A DNA stretch of 64,000 bases from Lepeophtheirus salmonis (GCF_016086655.4 NC_052135.2:22472363-22536362), one strand, 5' to 3'. Shown: positions 45,481 through 57,955, counted from the first letter of the stretch. The notes: a model not told the origin generated them from the sequence alone. Translations and numbers: made by a program.

Positions 45481-46539
45481 GGTTTTTTTATATTTTTGAT
45501 TACTATAATTATATCAAATCAATTATATCAAATTATATCATTCATAAGCCACATGGGGGTTTCTCACATCATTCTAAAACCCAAAGGCCCGTTTGGACTT
45601 ACTCTTCAACCACTACCAAGAACCCTGTGTTTTTCGTTACCTCCCCCTAAAAATTTTAATTTCTTCAATAGTTCATTTTATACCATATTTTTATAAGAAA
45701 AAATTCTTATATTCTATTAAAACTGATTAAATTATTATTAAACTGACGGTTTTTTAAATAAGACTAAACCTTGTTATGACTTTTTTTTTTGAAATATTCC
45801 ATAATTTATTTAATGACGTTATTTATTTGAGAAAATTTTATATCTATATTTTGTCCCATGTTTCCTATGACGTAATTTATTCTATATTGGCACGTTATTC
45901 AAGTTTACAGATTTTTAAAGTTATCCATTTTCCTTCCTAATGAGAATAATCGTTCCTTTTAGGCCGGATTGCCCTCTTTTCTTCTAAATGACCACATCGT
46001 TTGTAAATTATTAGTAGTCTTCCCTACTAATAATATGTAGCAATGTAAAATGCTTCTTGTAAATTATATTGAAGATCCCTCAACCTCATCTACAAAATTT
46101 GTTCCCTTTGATTTCTTAACTTAACCTTTTAAATCTATGAATGGAAAGATATAATTTATTATATGATTCTGATCATACAGAAACTCAGTTTAAATGTTAT
46201 GTATTTCGTCATATTAAAATCATATTTATTTATATACATATCTTTGCAAGCTAAGTGAACATAAAGAAGTCTAAATATGAAAGACTTCCTGGAGTGTAAT
46301 CTACATTTTATTGTTCAAGAGTATAAAATGCATAGATGAAACGATAGCAAAGGTAAAGTTAATAAAAGAAAAAAAGGTTCGTTCATTATCATTATTTTAT
46401 AGTATAATACCAGTATGTATAATATCATGGTATAAAAAAACAAAAAAACATTACATATATTTGACCCGGTTGTTCAAGATGACTAACATCTATAGTCTGT
46501 GAATAATGGCAAAATTGCGGTGAGTGTAAATATAAAAAA

Positions 46540-46700
46540 ATGAATGTTCTTATTTCTTCCTATTTTGAAAATTCTAACCTATCACCCAGCGAGCAAGGAG
46601 TATTGTCAGCAGATATCTCATTCCTCAAAATTACCGTATTTTTTGTGACATTCTCTATGCTGAATTTTTTACGCTCATTTCAATTTAGCCAATATTTACC
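46540..46700 (+). repeat. Family L repeat copy 1
   Basis: ATTTCTTCCTATTTTGAAAA, CACCCAGCGAGCAAGGAGTA and TTGTCAGCAGATATCTCATT match 59458-59570. A 60-codon frame covers it by chance. Confidence 0.5.
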
Positions 46701-46769
46701 TATAGAGTTTTATAAAATATGATATATCGCCCTTTAAAAATAAAAGAAACCGAAAAATGATCTGGAAAA

Positions 46770-47090
46770 CCATGACATTTTTGGAAAATCTTTTGAAGAA
46801 GAGCAGCTTTACTGTCATGACGTTCTATTAGATTATCTGAGTGCAGCTATGAGAGCAAAGCAATTAACAGAATTCCTACTTCGTTATCTAGAAATGAAAT
46901 AGGCAGTAATGACTCCATCTTACGTCTTAAATTATATTCTTACTCCAAAGAAGATATACAATTATAACTCCCTAACAAGTAATCCATTTTATTCTCTCCT
47001 TCATGAGTACATACACTCCCGGTAACTTTAGATTGAAATGTTTTCTGTTCAATAATTATAGAATATTGATAACAGCTTTAAAAAAAAAAA
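46770..47090 (+). repeat. Family C repeat
   Basis: GAAGAAGAGCAGCTTTACTG, TCATGACGTTCTATTAGATT, GCAGCTATGAGAGCAAAGCA, TCGTTATCTAGAAATGAAAT and ATTGATAACAGCTTTAAAAA lie in C order. Confidence 0.6.
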
Positions 47091-47519
47091 CTCTTTAGAG
47101 TTGCGTGTGTTAAGGTAGTATTTGATACAACTGTAGTTATATAAATTTTCACTGATAACACACATTGCATCATAATTGAAGTTCAAATCATCTTGCATGC
47201 TCAAAAAACGGACAAATTTCCAATCAACTTTGATAAAACTCTGTCAAATAACATTGTTTTAAAGTACTTAATGATTGCATTGAATACTACTAAGTAGTAA
47301 AGAAAAGCTGTGATATTTGAATTTATTCAAAGTAGGTACTAAATATTCATATGAAGAGGCTAGATCCGTAAAATACATATACCATTTTGTATTGAATCGA
47401 TTATGGAAAAAACAAATATGATAATTAGAAAAAATATCTGAGCAAACCGTTGATAAATTTTCTTCACTATGTAATAATATAGATTTAACAGATGTTAAGG
47501 TCTGATTTATATTAAAACT
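47091..47519. other. Gene-free stretch
   Basis: AATGAATAC-type AT-rich sequence with an 85-codon minus-strand frame (47268-47525) of no recognised family. Confidence 0.35.
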
Positions 47520-47715
47520 AGGCATTAAAGGGATATATTTTTTATCTTAAGTTGTACATCATTTAACTTGTCCGTCTTATTTTCAAATACAATTACAGGT
47601 AAATAGTTCCTATTTTTCTTAATATTAATGAAAAAAGGATTTTTATTTTTATTAAGCTAGGTTGTTTAGGCCCCAAAGATGGCTAGCATCAACAATGCTG
47701 ACTTCCCTTGAAAAT
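47520..47715 (-). repeat. Family D repeat copy 4
   Basis: On the minus strand: GTCAGCATTGTTGATGCTAG, CCATCTTTGGGGCCTAAACA, ACCTAGCTTAATAAAAA and AGGAACTATTTACCTG, in D order. Confidence 0.6.
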
Positions 47716-48602
47716 GCTCTATAAAAGGTCAATGAGCACTAATACTATCTTGGGGAGCACCAGCTTAAATCACAAACCCTGATATGAAATTATTGTTGTT
47801 GATGTAATTTGAACTTAGTATAGCTATAAAACTATAATGTTGGACGTAGTTGTAGTTTTATATGAACATTATCTGATATTTTTATCAACTTGTTCATTTG
47901 GGCTGATTCTTGATACTCAAAAAAAAAAATTGTTCTTGACTAAAAGATGATAAGCTGAAGGGTTTACTAAAGTAAACAGTCAAAAATAATTGAATGAACT
48001 ATTTAATCTGATAAATTTGCCCTTCAAAAATTCAACTTTAGTTTGTACAAACTTATATATGGTGTAAATAATATTCAAATGGTATGAATATTCCTACATT
48101 GATCTTTCAATAATAAGCATGGAAGTAAATTTGCTCAATGTAATAATCTTTATAGATATCAGTCAATAACACCATTCTCAATTTATCTCAACTAGCTTGA
48201 AGGTAGGTATAAACATCCAAGCTAATAAGGATAATACATGTTTTAATTAAAAATAATGGCAAACTATTTTTGTGCATTTGTGTGACCTAATTCATATAGG
48301 TATGACAAGGGCCATCCCTGTGATGTTGATTATATAATATATATACATGTATACTGTTTAGGCTGCTAAAAACTTTTAAACATGATATTTTCTGTGATTA
48401 TTGTCCCATAAATAATCCCACTGATGTTTGCCATTACTTTTAATTAAAAATATGCATTATTATTGTAAGCATTGGATGTTTATATTTTCACGATAGTCGA
48501 TCTCAATTGATGGCAAAGTTATTTATTGGCTGATATCTAAAAAGATGATACTTTGAGCAAAATTGCCTTCATAGAAAAGCTTTTTCAGCAGATACAGCAG
48601 TT
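47716..48602. other. Gene-free stretch
   Basis: No gene or clear repeat is recognised. Confidence 0.35.
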
Positions 48603-48860
48603 TCAATTGACGTCAGCATGGTTCATAATGGCCATTTAGGGTGTCCAAACAACAAAGTTTTATAACACTAAAACCATTTTTTTAATTAATACTAAGAAAA
48701 GTTGTCAACTATTGGATGGCAAAATGAGATCAACGAATAAAAATAGGTAAGCCTAACTGTCTACAAAAAATATTATCCCTCCATTGCCTAGTTTAATTAA
48801 GTATATGATCCTAAAATGTATCAAAAATATGTTATTACATTGTTATACAATCATATTTTC
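48603..48860 (+). repeat. Family D repeat copy 5
   Basis: ATTGACGTCAGCATGGTTCA (TGACGTCA at 48608-48615), ATGGCCATTTAGGGTGTCCA, CTATTGGATGGCAAAATGAG, ATCCCTCCATTGCCTAGTTT and CCTAAAATGTATC form the best-preserved D copy here. Confidence 0.65.
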
Positions 48861-49267
48861 ATAGTGTAGATAAAAATTAAGCATTACGATGGAAAGAACA
48901 AGATATTTTCTCCTCATTATCTTACTTTTCTTCTTCTTCCTAATCGACAAAAGAAAATTTAAAAATTGTACTCATCCCCTTATTTTGGAATTTCAAAAAA
49001 AAATAACACTTTTATTTATTTCAAGTAACAGTTATAGTATTCAATGCAGGTATTAAGTATTTTTTATTCTGAAAGCCATTTGATAAAGTTTTAAAATTTG
49101 ATCGTTTGACAAACTATGAGCCACCAAGATGGTGTCTCTTTTAATTATGATGTAATAAATGATACCAAGAAAAATGTTGCATAAAAAAATACATCCGTAA
49201 GATTAAGAAAGAACGGGACATCAACATTTGTGGACCAATGTATCCCCAATTTTTACTCATATTATTA
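48861..49267. other. Gene-free stretch
   Basis: AT-rich, no gene recognised. Confidence 0.35.
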
Positions 49268-49682
49268 CATATGTGGCCGTCAAACAAAAATATTTTTCTC
49301 AAAATTGAGTGTGGATTAAATTTTTAATCTTCAACGAATTATCGTCAATTTCTATCAACAAATTATTCTGACTAACCCTTTCAAGGAGCAGCAAATTGCA
49401 CTTAGATTAGTCAAAATTGGTCCTCGCAAGAAAAGAATGAGAAATGGATAGATTTTATAGAAAGGCTTTTAAATCTCTTAAATCAAAACAAGGTTTTAAA
49501 TTATATTTAATATTCATGGATATTTTAATTCCTTCCATTAATTTGAATACAAGGCCAGTAATTGACTCAAAGATGTTTATATATTGGGCTGTATATATAC
49601 ATGAAGTAAGAAAATTAATTGGGATTTTCGACTTATCTCGATTTTTATTCAAGATTGTTTTTATGTTGACGCACCACATATG
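49268..49682 (-). mobile_element. Family B element, full length, both ends
   Basis: The outer ends CATATGTGGCCGTCAAACAA and TTATGTTGACGCACCACATA are imperfect inverted repeats, both with ATATGTGG at the tip. The 415-bp interior follows the B order on the minus strand. A 139-codon plus-strand frame (49444-49863) starts inside it and runs out through its end, so I do not call that frame a gene. Confidence 0.7.
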
Positions 49683-50184
49683 TATGATATTACATGTTTT
49701 TAATAAAATTATAATAATTCATATTGAAATTTATTACGACTACTTTGTGGATGTAAGCTTTTGGAGGAGCAATAATATTTCATTCCTTCAAAGTCATAGG
49801 GGGCCCCAAAAATATGTATACATTTTATTCATGACGTGTATACATTCATCCATCTATATATAGATACTTCATCCTTCAATGTCAGCGGTTTGATAGTAGT
49901 AGTCACAGCACATCTTTTATTTGCATCTAACGCCCTTGGTTACACACACACAGCTGATATGGAAGAAGAAGAAGAGAGAAGCTAGTTGTTACTTGTATAT
50001 GATCGGGATAAAGATGAGATCATCTTATAAGTAACTCATTTTCTTTCAATGTTATGTGTTAATAATATTAATAATTACATGCTACTATCTCTATCTGAAA
50101 AGTAAAGTACAGTCACAAAGTAACAAAACACGTCGTTTCTTTCAACAAGAGGAAGAAAATGCCCATAATCAGTAAGTAATTAAT
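49683..50184. other. Gene-free stretch
   Basis: No gene is recognised. Confidence 0.35.
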
Positions 50185-50600
50185 CAATTCTTCACAACTC
50201 CCATGGAATTATTATTCAATAATAATCGACAATAATTTTTATCAGCTTAACAAGAGCTAATTAGAACTGAGCCAGTCAACTTTCTAAACATTTATCAGTA
50301 GAAAAACTAACAGCTGACAACAAAATGAACTTTTAATTTTTATATTGCGCTTTGCAGAACATTGCACGTCGTGACCTTTTTTAATTTTTTTTCCTTCTAA
50401 AAGAAACAGAAGAGCCCCAAATTATTTGGTAGTTCTAAATAGGGAATTACTCTTCAATAATTGTTGAGAATTGCTCACAGCTTAACAAGAACTAATTTAA
50501 ATTCAACCCATCAATACCTAAAACGTTAATATAGGGGTTGAATAGTAGAAAACCGGACAGTTGACAACAAAATATATAGTTACTTTTATTTTTATGTTAG
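50185..50600 (+). repeat. Two tandem-lying family G fragments
   Basis: ATGGAATTATTATTCAATAA, ATCAGCTTAACAAGAGCTAA and GAAAAACTAACAGCTGACAA (50200-50330) are followed by a second version: GGGAATTACTCTTCAATAAT, CACAGCTTAACAAGAACTAA and GGACAGTTGACAACAAAATA (50440-50580). They may be a duplicated or twice-inserted element. Confidence 0.5.
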
Positions 50601-52522
50601 TGGGGAGACTTGGCTATGAAATAAGGTAGAAATAACAGCTGTATTATTATAGTGGTAAGAAATGAATATATATGAACTCTTAGTCTTAAGTATCTATATG
50701 ATATTAGTATATTAATAAGAGTATATTTTTTTTTTTGTGACGAAGATATCAAGATATAATAATTAATCAACTCTCAATTATTCCATAATACGGCCTTTTA
50801 ATCACGTTTTCTCTCTATTCACAGTTTCTAAGACACTTTGCCGAATTGACACTTTGGGACTTCGGAATAGAGGAGTGTTGATCAAGAATTGACCATGTAC
50901 ATATATGCTCCAACACATTTCCATTTAAAAAAAAACCTTTTTAAAATTTATTTATTTATTTGTGGGTTGTCATGATTTTTGTTACAATGGTTCTAGCCAA
51001 CAGTTGAAGCATCTTCATTATGAAATGAATTAATTATTATTCATTAATAAAAATATTATTTTCAAATAATTAATGAAACATTTTATTTTTTGAAATTGAA
51101 GGAGCATAAATGGGAATCATAATGACAAAGTATTGGATCATGGATCATCATCAAATATATTTATCATTTTTTTTGAAAAAGTGCCCGTTCAGTAAAGTAT
51201 GCATGAATACGTTTCCCTATACTTTATCAGTTCTATGATCTAAAGGACTCGAGGCAAAGATTGGACACTCAGAGTATGTATTTCCTCCTCATTCCTGATT
51301 GGCTTAAAATGGCCAGCGTCAATATATTCATAATTGAAAAATCTTAGAGGCTTTCAATTGAGTGAATTTAACAATTAGTTTAGTTATTTAGTATACTTGC
51401 AATATATTTTTCATAATGTTTATGTGTAGTACAGCGATGTAAAAATCGGTCAGCTACGGATAAAAAGTATCCTTTCTCTTAAATGAAAATCTTTAACATT
51501 CCAATGACATAAATAGATAGAAGTTGCGGATCGATGCCATGTGCACACTGAACTCCAAAGAACCAACCAACTTGATTATTTATAGAGTTTTATTATAATT
51601 AATTATTTAAATGTATTATATTTCTTATTAATATTATTTAAGTTGATTGTATAAAAATAAGATTTTTCAGAGTTCACTGAAGTATGTAATATTTAACGAA
51701 TAAATTATATTCTATTTGAAATTTGAATTTATTTATAAATTCTAATTTTTAAGTGAATTATATCTCACCACCGTTCTGTTAAACAGAAAGATGTTTTTTT
51801 TTTTAGTTTTAGTTTTTTTTGTGCGGTAGTCCTTTTTAAAACCAAACTGAGATCAAACCTTAGTCACCAGTTTATTGATAACTTTATATTTTTTAAATCT
51901 TATTTTAATAATGATTAATCGATCATCAGTCATATTTATTTTATTTTAAAATAAAATAATTAAGAGTTCATTTTTAAATTCTGATAAAATTTATTTATTT
52001 ATTTCCATTTTAATATTTTACCCATGATGCCGTAATTTTTGGAGAGTTCAATCTATGCATTATTTTATCTCAGGTAAAGTATGCAATTCTTATTTTATGT
52101 TTATACATTTTTTACCATAAAAAGGGACTCAAATGACAAACTATAATATGTCCAATATCAATAGAATCCATTGGATTAAAGGTGGGTGGGTGAACTGGAT
52201 ATTTTTATTGTTGAGTCATTGATATTTGAAATTACAGTTAATGCAAATGAACATTTCTTTGTTTATACCTACAATGAACATTGTGCCATAAAAGGAATGA
52301 AGAACTTTTATGATGTTTGCTATATTACAGTCATTTTAAGTTGATTATGATATTCAAATCATATTGAGAAAAATAAAAATAATAATTAAAACCTTATATT
52401 GATAATGTCTCGAGGCCTTCATTTCAATGGTTCAATGGTTTGTGAATAAACTGTAAATTGGGATCTTTCTTCTTCTTTTTTGTGCAAAATGAGGAAAATA
52501 AAATGGGGTTATATATATATAT
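50601..52522. other. Gene-free AT-rich stretch
   Basis: No gene is recognised. A short D-like fragment (TTAAAATGGCCAGCGTCAAT) lies at about 51305-51325. Confidence 0.4.
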
Positions 52523-52941
52523 TAGTGTTGAAACTCGATGCAAGACCGATTTTTGTTTTTGTTTCGGTTCTAAATTAGTTTTTTTCTAGAAAAAATTGGA
52601 CTGTTTTCTAATTGTCGACGAATTTTTTGTGTCTCCATGTATAAAAAAAAAGATTTTTATGGGTCTCAATCTTTTGACCGATTTTCTCCATTATCCAAAT
52701 TTATGATTTGTGCAAAAATGATTTATGGAACACAGTAACTTCATATGACGTCATTGTAGGTTGATTTTTTGAACAATTTTGAAACTCAACTAACATCCTC
52801 AAAAATTCATCTATAAATTCGGTATTAATCGAATTATTAGGTCCAGATCGAATTTGTTTAAAGGAACAAATTAGTTTAGTCCACTGAAAATTATAACGGT
52901 TTTAGACTTCCATAGGATTTACAGAACAAATACCAACACTA
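52523..52941 (+). mobile_element. Family A MITE, both ends intact
   Basis: It starts TAGTGTTGAAACTCGATG and ends ATACCAACACTA, TA-flanked; the 419 bp are uninterrupted. Inside are TTCATATGACGTCATTGTAG (TGACGTCA at 52746-52753), TTGATTTTTTGAACAATTTT and AAAGGAACAAATTAGTTTAG. This is the best reference copy for the family in the window. Confidence 0.7.
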
Positions 52942-53559
52942 GTATATATATATATAAGCAAAGGAATATTGGAGTTAAAATAAGAAGAAGTAGGATATAA
53001 AAAGTGGTTGAACGAGGTGGATTATGTATAAAGTATTGTAGATGTACGTATATCAGTGCACTTTACATAGGTGTGTTAGTTGCAACATTTGATTTATTTC
53101 TATGCATGTATCTCAACACAAATTACAATTCATAAAAGGATTTAACAACAATCAATGAACTCTTAAAATAACGATCAATATGTATAAAGCAGATTGATCA
53201 AATTTCTATGCCTTTTTTTTCCTCAGTTGTATGACGTATGTAGGTATGTTCTAGGGGTTCTCATTTCCCAGGAAACAAATTATCAAATTACGAGATCCTA
53301 TTAGTAATTTATAAATACAGGGAAATTTAAGTATTTCTTTTTATATTCTAAGCAGAAATATTCAATTTTAAGTTAGTTATATCCCTTGATATATTTTCAA
53401 TTCCCATTGCCTTTGTTTTTATCAATATTTCTAATAGTTAGGATTGTAAATCCTAAGCATTTTTAGTGTCTCAAGTGTTGATGTTGTTGACAACCTCAAG
53501 GAGGATGTTTTTTATTTTCTATAACTAGTATCATTATTCGTTCATCTTTGAGGAGAAAA
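52942..53559. other. Gene-free stretch
   Basis: It holds AGGATTGTAAATCCTAAGCA near 53442, which resembles the end of family C. No gene is seen. Confidence 0.35.
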
Positions 53560-53850
53560 AATTTAAGTATGAAGTGTAATCATGAGTGTGTGTGCTCATG
53601 AATGACGGAGAGTAAAGCTCAAGAGATATTAGTGTAAGTTCTTTTTGGACGCGGAGTAGAATTGAACATTGGAAATGGAGTAATTCCTGTCTATGACCTT
53701 GTTTGATACGGGGTGGAAGTACTGTTTATTTATTTCATCTCAGAGATGCTTGCAGCTAATATAATGAAACGTCATGACAGCTATGCTGCTCTCCTTTCAA
53801 ACATTATACAAATGTCCAAGGATACCATGTTAATTTTCAGTTTATACTTT
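53560..53850 (-). repeat. Family C repeat, near full length
   Basis: GTGTGCTCATGAATGACGGA, GACGCGGAGTAGAATTGAAC, GATACGGGGTGGAAGTACTG, GAGATGCTTGCAGCTAATAT, AAACGTCATGACAGCTATGC and AAATGTCCAAGGATACC lie in minus-strand C order. A 70-codon minus frame (53781-53993) crosses its edge by chance. Confidence 0.65.
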
Positions 53851-54534
53851 TTTACATACCAAAAATAGCTTAGGATTGACAAACCTACTAATGATAAACA
53901 AGTTGTTTTTAAAGTTTTCGGATACAGCTTTTTTGAATTCGGTAATATGGTTTGGTTTGCAAAAAAATAAATTAAATAGTAAATGATAAACAAGCTAATT
54001 TTTGGTGGAATATATATAATAAAAAAACCAACACTTATCTTATGGAATAATTAAATGCAGTATTTCCCGGCAATTTTTCATGGATGGTATAACCCAGGAT
54101 CCCGAGAGATAAACCCTATTATGTAAACGCAGAATGGAAGAATGAGTTTTTCTATTTGTTCAAGTCAACCATCAATCTATCTATTAGTTTTGTTATTATT
54201 ATTTACTGATGGATATTCTATGTAAACACAAAGAATTCATTCAATGTATGTAGTAACATACATAGATAAATTTAAATCTTAAAAAAAAAAAAATATATAA
54301 ATATATTTATTTTGTAAATACAGGGTGGTCTAAAATTGATAAAAATCACAATCACATCTACTACTGAATTTACAAGATATCAAAATGGTTTTGGAATTTG
54401 TCTTGAACAATGTTAGTCGTTTGAATTGGGGTCCAATACTGTTGAAAGCGGATCGGAACCTTATGAAAGGTAATATTCACACAGTTCAGCACTTATTTCT
54501 CAAGTGACTCTAAATAAGCGGAAAACGTTGCCCA

Positions 54535-54620
54535 CCGGATGACGGGGGGCTTTGGCCACCAATAATGGTGAGTTATCTATGGTCACTTTAGTCTTCCCAA
54601 TAACAAAACTGTGATTACGT
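54535..54620 (+). repeat. Family J repeat copy 2
   Basis: AATAATGGTGAGTTATCTAT, GGTCACTTTAGTCTTCCCAA and TAACAAAACTGTGATTACGT match 3879-3945. Confidence 0.5.
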
Positions 54621-54674
54621 TACTTCAATAAATTAATAAAAAGTCCGAATACTCCTTGAGCGGACTTTAAGCCG

Positions 54675-56284
54675 AAAACATTGTCAAAGGATAATTTGCC
54701 GAAGGACAATTTACCGATCAGACATTTCGTCGAAGGACCATTTAGGAAATTTGGACAAAAAATTAATATTTTAATTCAATTTAAAATCAAATTATTCTAA
54801 TAGGTATTTTTCATATGCTATATATGTCATATAGGTAAATTATTGAGTGTTCTTTTCCAGAAATATATTTTATATTAATTAATAAACCTTATATATGCAT
54901 TTCACGGTAGTGGTTCACTGTAAAATTATTGTGGTAAAATGGTTGCAGACAAAATAGTTGCCTGGTAAAATTGTCGTGCACGCTATCATTGTGAGACAAA
55001 GTTACTGGTATGAATATCATCGCGAAGCAACGTCAATGTAAACAATATAATTGTGAGTAATTTCATTGCAAGACATTACCTATTATCGTGTGCAATTTCG
55101 TTGCAATTTATATTATACATATTCGGATGATAAAATTATTGAATAATGAAGAAACTTGCCAGGAAATACGCCGTTTAATATCCCCAGACCACAGGTTGTA
55201 CAGGTGAAGTGCTGAGTACCAAAGCAGTTTAAAATCTATCACTTTTGCATTTCTAAACATTTATGACCCTTTTATAATTTGATATAACACACACAGAACC
55301 AACGGTTGTGTAGGTGAAGGGTTGGGTCCGATGTAGGTGAAATTCCTTCGTGGCGGATTCTCTAAGTATCAAACAACCCTTTTAATATCCAAAAATACAC
55401 CCCGATCCTTAGCTTGTACAATTGAAGTACGGGGCCTCAAAGTTAGTTTAAACTCCTCCGCCTCCACGTTTCTAAGCATCAAGGATCCATTCAATTTAGC
55501 CCATAGGCTGTACAGATGCGTTCTTGAGCCTGAGGTAGGTTAAATTACATCTACTTCCACGTAACTGCTTTGTACTATTTTGTGCAATGTTTATGTGATG
55601 TATGAAGTTAGATAAAATTTATATACTTAAAAATATAATAGGTATGTGTTATACATGAATTCGTTATCATTTGAGTAATGAAGTATCCGATTTTAAGGGA
55701 TGGCTTGTACATACTTCCTGGGCGGGGGTGTATCATAGAAAATTAAAAGAGGTCCTTGGTGCTTAGAAACGTGGAGGCAGTAGAGTTTAAATGGAATTTT
55801 GGCACAACACTTCTCTGAACAACTTGGGATGTATTTTGGATATTAGAAGGGTTCCTTGACGCTCAGGGAAGTGGTGGACGAAGGATTTAACCTGCCATGT
55901 GGCAAATCAGCTCATGTATACAACCCATGGGCAGGGATTAATTATAGCATATTAGAAGGGGTACTTGATACTTAGAAACGTGTAGGTGGTAGATTAGAAC
56001 TACATTCGAACCACACACTTTGTTGTGCTTTTTAAAATGATCATTAAAACACATAAAAATATTTTCCTTCAAAAGAAAACACATTTATTTACCTATATTT
56101 CATGTATAGTATATCCACAATACTTATTTATCATAATCTCATTTTAAATGGAATTAAAATATGCACTCGTATTTATCAATCAATTTAATAACATTTTTTG
56201 GGCAATTGTCCGAAATAGATTTTCGGCAAAATGTACGTTTGGGAAATTTTTCTTCGGCAAAATATGTTTTTGGCCAATTCTCCA
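54675..56284. mobile_element. Foldback element F2 with tandem units in its inverted arms
   Basis: The tips are inverted relatives rich in TTTGCCGAA words: AATTTGCCGAAGGACAATTT at 54693 against AATAGATTTTCGGCAAAATG at 56214. Inside, the left arm has units anchored on GGTTGTACAGGTGAAGTGCT (55194), GGTTGTGTAGGTGAAGGGTT (55304), GCTTGTACAATTGAAGTACG (55412) and GGCTGTACAGATGCG (55506). Spacings are about 110, 108 and 94 bp. The right arm (55710-56010) holds the complementary boxes GCTTAGAAACGTGGAGGCAG, GCTCAGGGAAGTGGTGGACG and CTTAGAAACGTGTAGGTGGT. The centre lies near 55620. No transposase is recognised; the frame 55337-55543 is a shadow of the units. Confidence 0.65.
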
Positions 56285-57487
56285 CGAACCCGAATAATCA
56301 TATAAGAATAACTCAGTAGATAATTGATTTTGAAAAGGGGTGGAATTTAGATCTCGTTTAAAAACATCTAATATTTTACGCATTTAAAAATAATGAAAAT
56401 TATCTGCTGGGAGAATGACCATATTGTGTTTTGGATAATGGACATGGAGGTAACAAGGTTAAGAATCGCTATTGCAGAGGAAAATGGGTTTACTGATGTG
56501 CTTACATACACATATTGCGGGCATAAATTCTACCTTTTTATTATTATTATTGTCCTTATTTATTTATTAAAAAATGTCCATAAAATTCTTTGATGTGAAG
56601 TCCAATAATAATAACATTAAGGGATAAAAAATGCTTGTGTTAGTAATTTCGTGATTCAACTCGCGGTCAAAATCTGGACTTTTTGGATTTTGTAAATGTT
56701 GAAGATCAGAAAGAGCTGGCCTCTCTATGCAAACCTACTACATCCAGGTTTTTTTATTTTCATGATATCATCAGCATTTCTGGGCCTATATATTCAATAG
56801 AATTAGTACTATAGAGTGTGTGATGTAGATATAAATTATACGTGTATAATTATTAGTAGTGAAAAAAAAAAAAAAAAAAACATGCATATTTTCTTAGCTT
56901 TTCATATTAAGACAATATATTTTACAGCTATTTCGAATGGTATGATGCAATAGTTGTATGTACATAAATAGTTATACATTCATATGAAACTAATTAAAAA
57001 GTTATGTACTAATTACGTATAAAAGTAAATGAAAAACTACGCCCTTTATAAATTTCCATGTTTCTGCTTTCAATCAAATAGTATTGCGTTAGCTCTTGAA
57101 CAAAGGGATTCATTCCTTCTCTCTCTCTTTCTTTCTCATCGCATCCCAACAAAAAAGATATCTCTTTAAAAGTTATGTATGAGTATTGTGCATTAGGAAG
57201 GTTTGTTTTTCAACTTATTTCGAATTTCGGTCGCTGCTAGTGCGCTTAAGTGGTCAATTAGTAAGACACCCACTGCAAAGTTTCCTGTTCAACAATTTCC
57301 TCTTTGGGTTGCAGCAGATTTTGATTAAAGTTTGAAAAAGGCAAATATTCAAATAATGATTAAAGTAAAGTATTACTCCTTATTTTGTATAAAATCAAAT
57401 TGCTATACATTTTGCTAACCTATGAAAATTTTTCCTTTCTAAAGTCACTCTATAGAGAAAAATAATATAAAAAATAGTTAAATAGAC
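56285..57487. other. Gene-free stretch
   Basis: The frame at 56393-56593 is not recognised. An A run of about 20 bases lies at 56862-56880. The segment 57195-57240 repeats text from about 455-510. Confidence 0.4.
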
Positions 57488-57955
57488 TCAGACCAGTACC
57501 AATTTTTTTTTCAGTTCGGTCTGAAGTGATTTTTTCTTGACCAACTTTGACTGATATTTCAGTCCAGACTGAGATCTCAGATCGTAGATAGAAATTTAAT
57601 CATATTCAAATCATTGACTGATTTAGTCGGTCTTAATATATAGGCCAAATTTTTTTGTTATCAATCTATGGACTAACGATTTTTCCCCTTATCCTGACGT
57701 ATGAATTTTAGATATAGGATTTACGCCACACATTAATATGACGCTATTGTAGGTCAATGTTCCCAATTTTGAAGCCCAGATGACATCCTCAAGATTTCAT
57801 CTATAGAATCGGCCAGGACCGAATTTTAAATCAAACCATCCAGGCTAATTTTTCCTTTGAGATATATCTTGACCGATTTGTTTTTTCAGACCGGTATTAA
57901 CCAGCTAAAAATCATAGAGGCTCAAGCTGTCCAGGATTTTCTTCCTAAACCCCAA
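57488..57955 (+). mobile_element. Family A MITE copy with decayed ends
   Basis: ACTCAGACCAGTACCAATTT, GACTGATATTTCAGTCCAGA, GTAGGTCAATGTTCCCAATT, TTGAAGCCCAGATGACATCC and TCATCTATAGAATCGG lie in the A order. The GTGTTG/CAACAC termini have mutated (right end near CTAAACCCCAAGAAA). Confidence 0.55.

Noticed and set aside
49444..49863. 139-codon plus-strand frame
   Set aside because: It starts inside a full-length B repeat and leaves through its end. The composition is AT-noise and no domain is seen.
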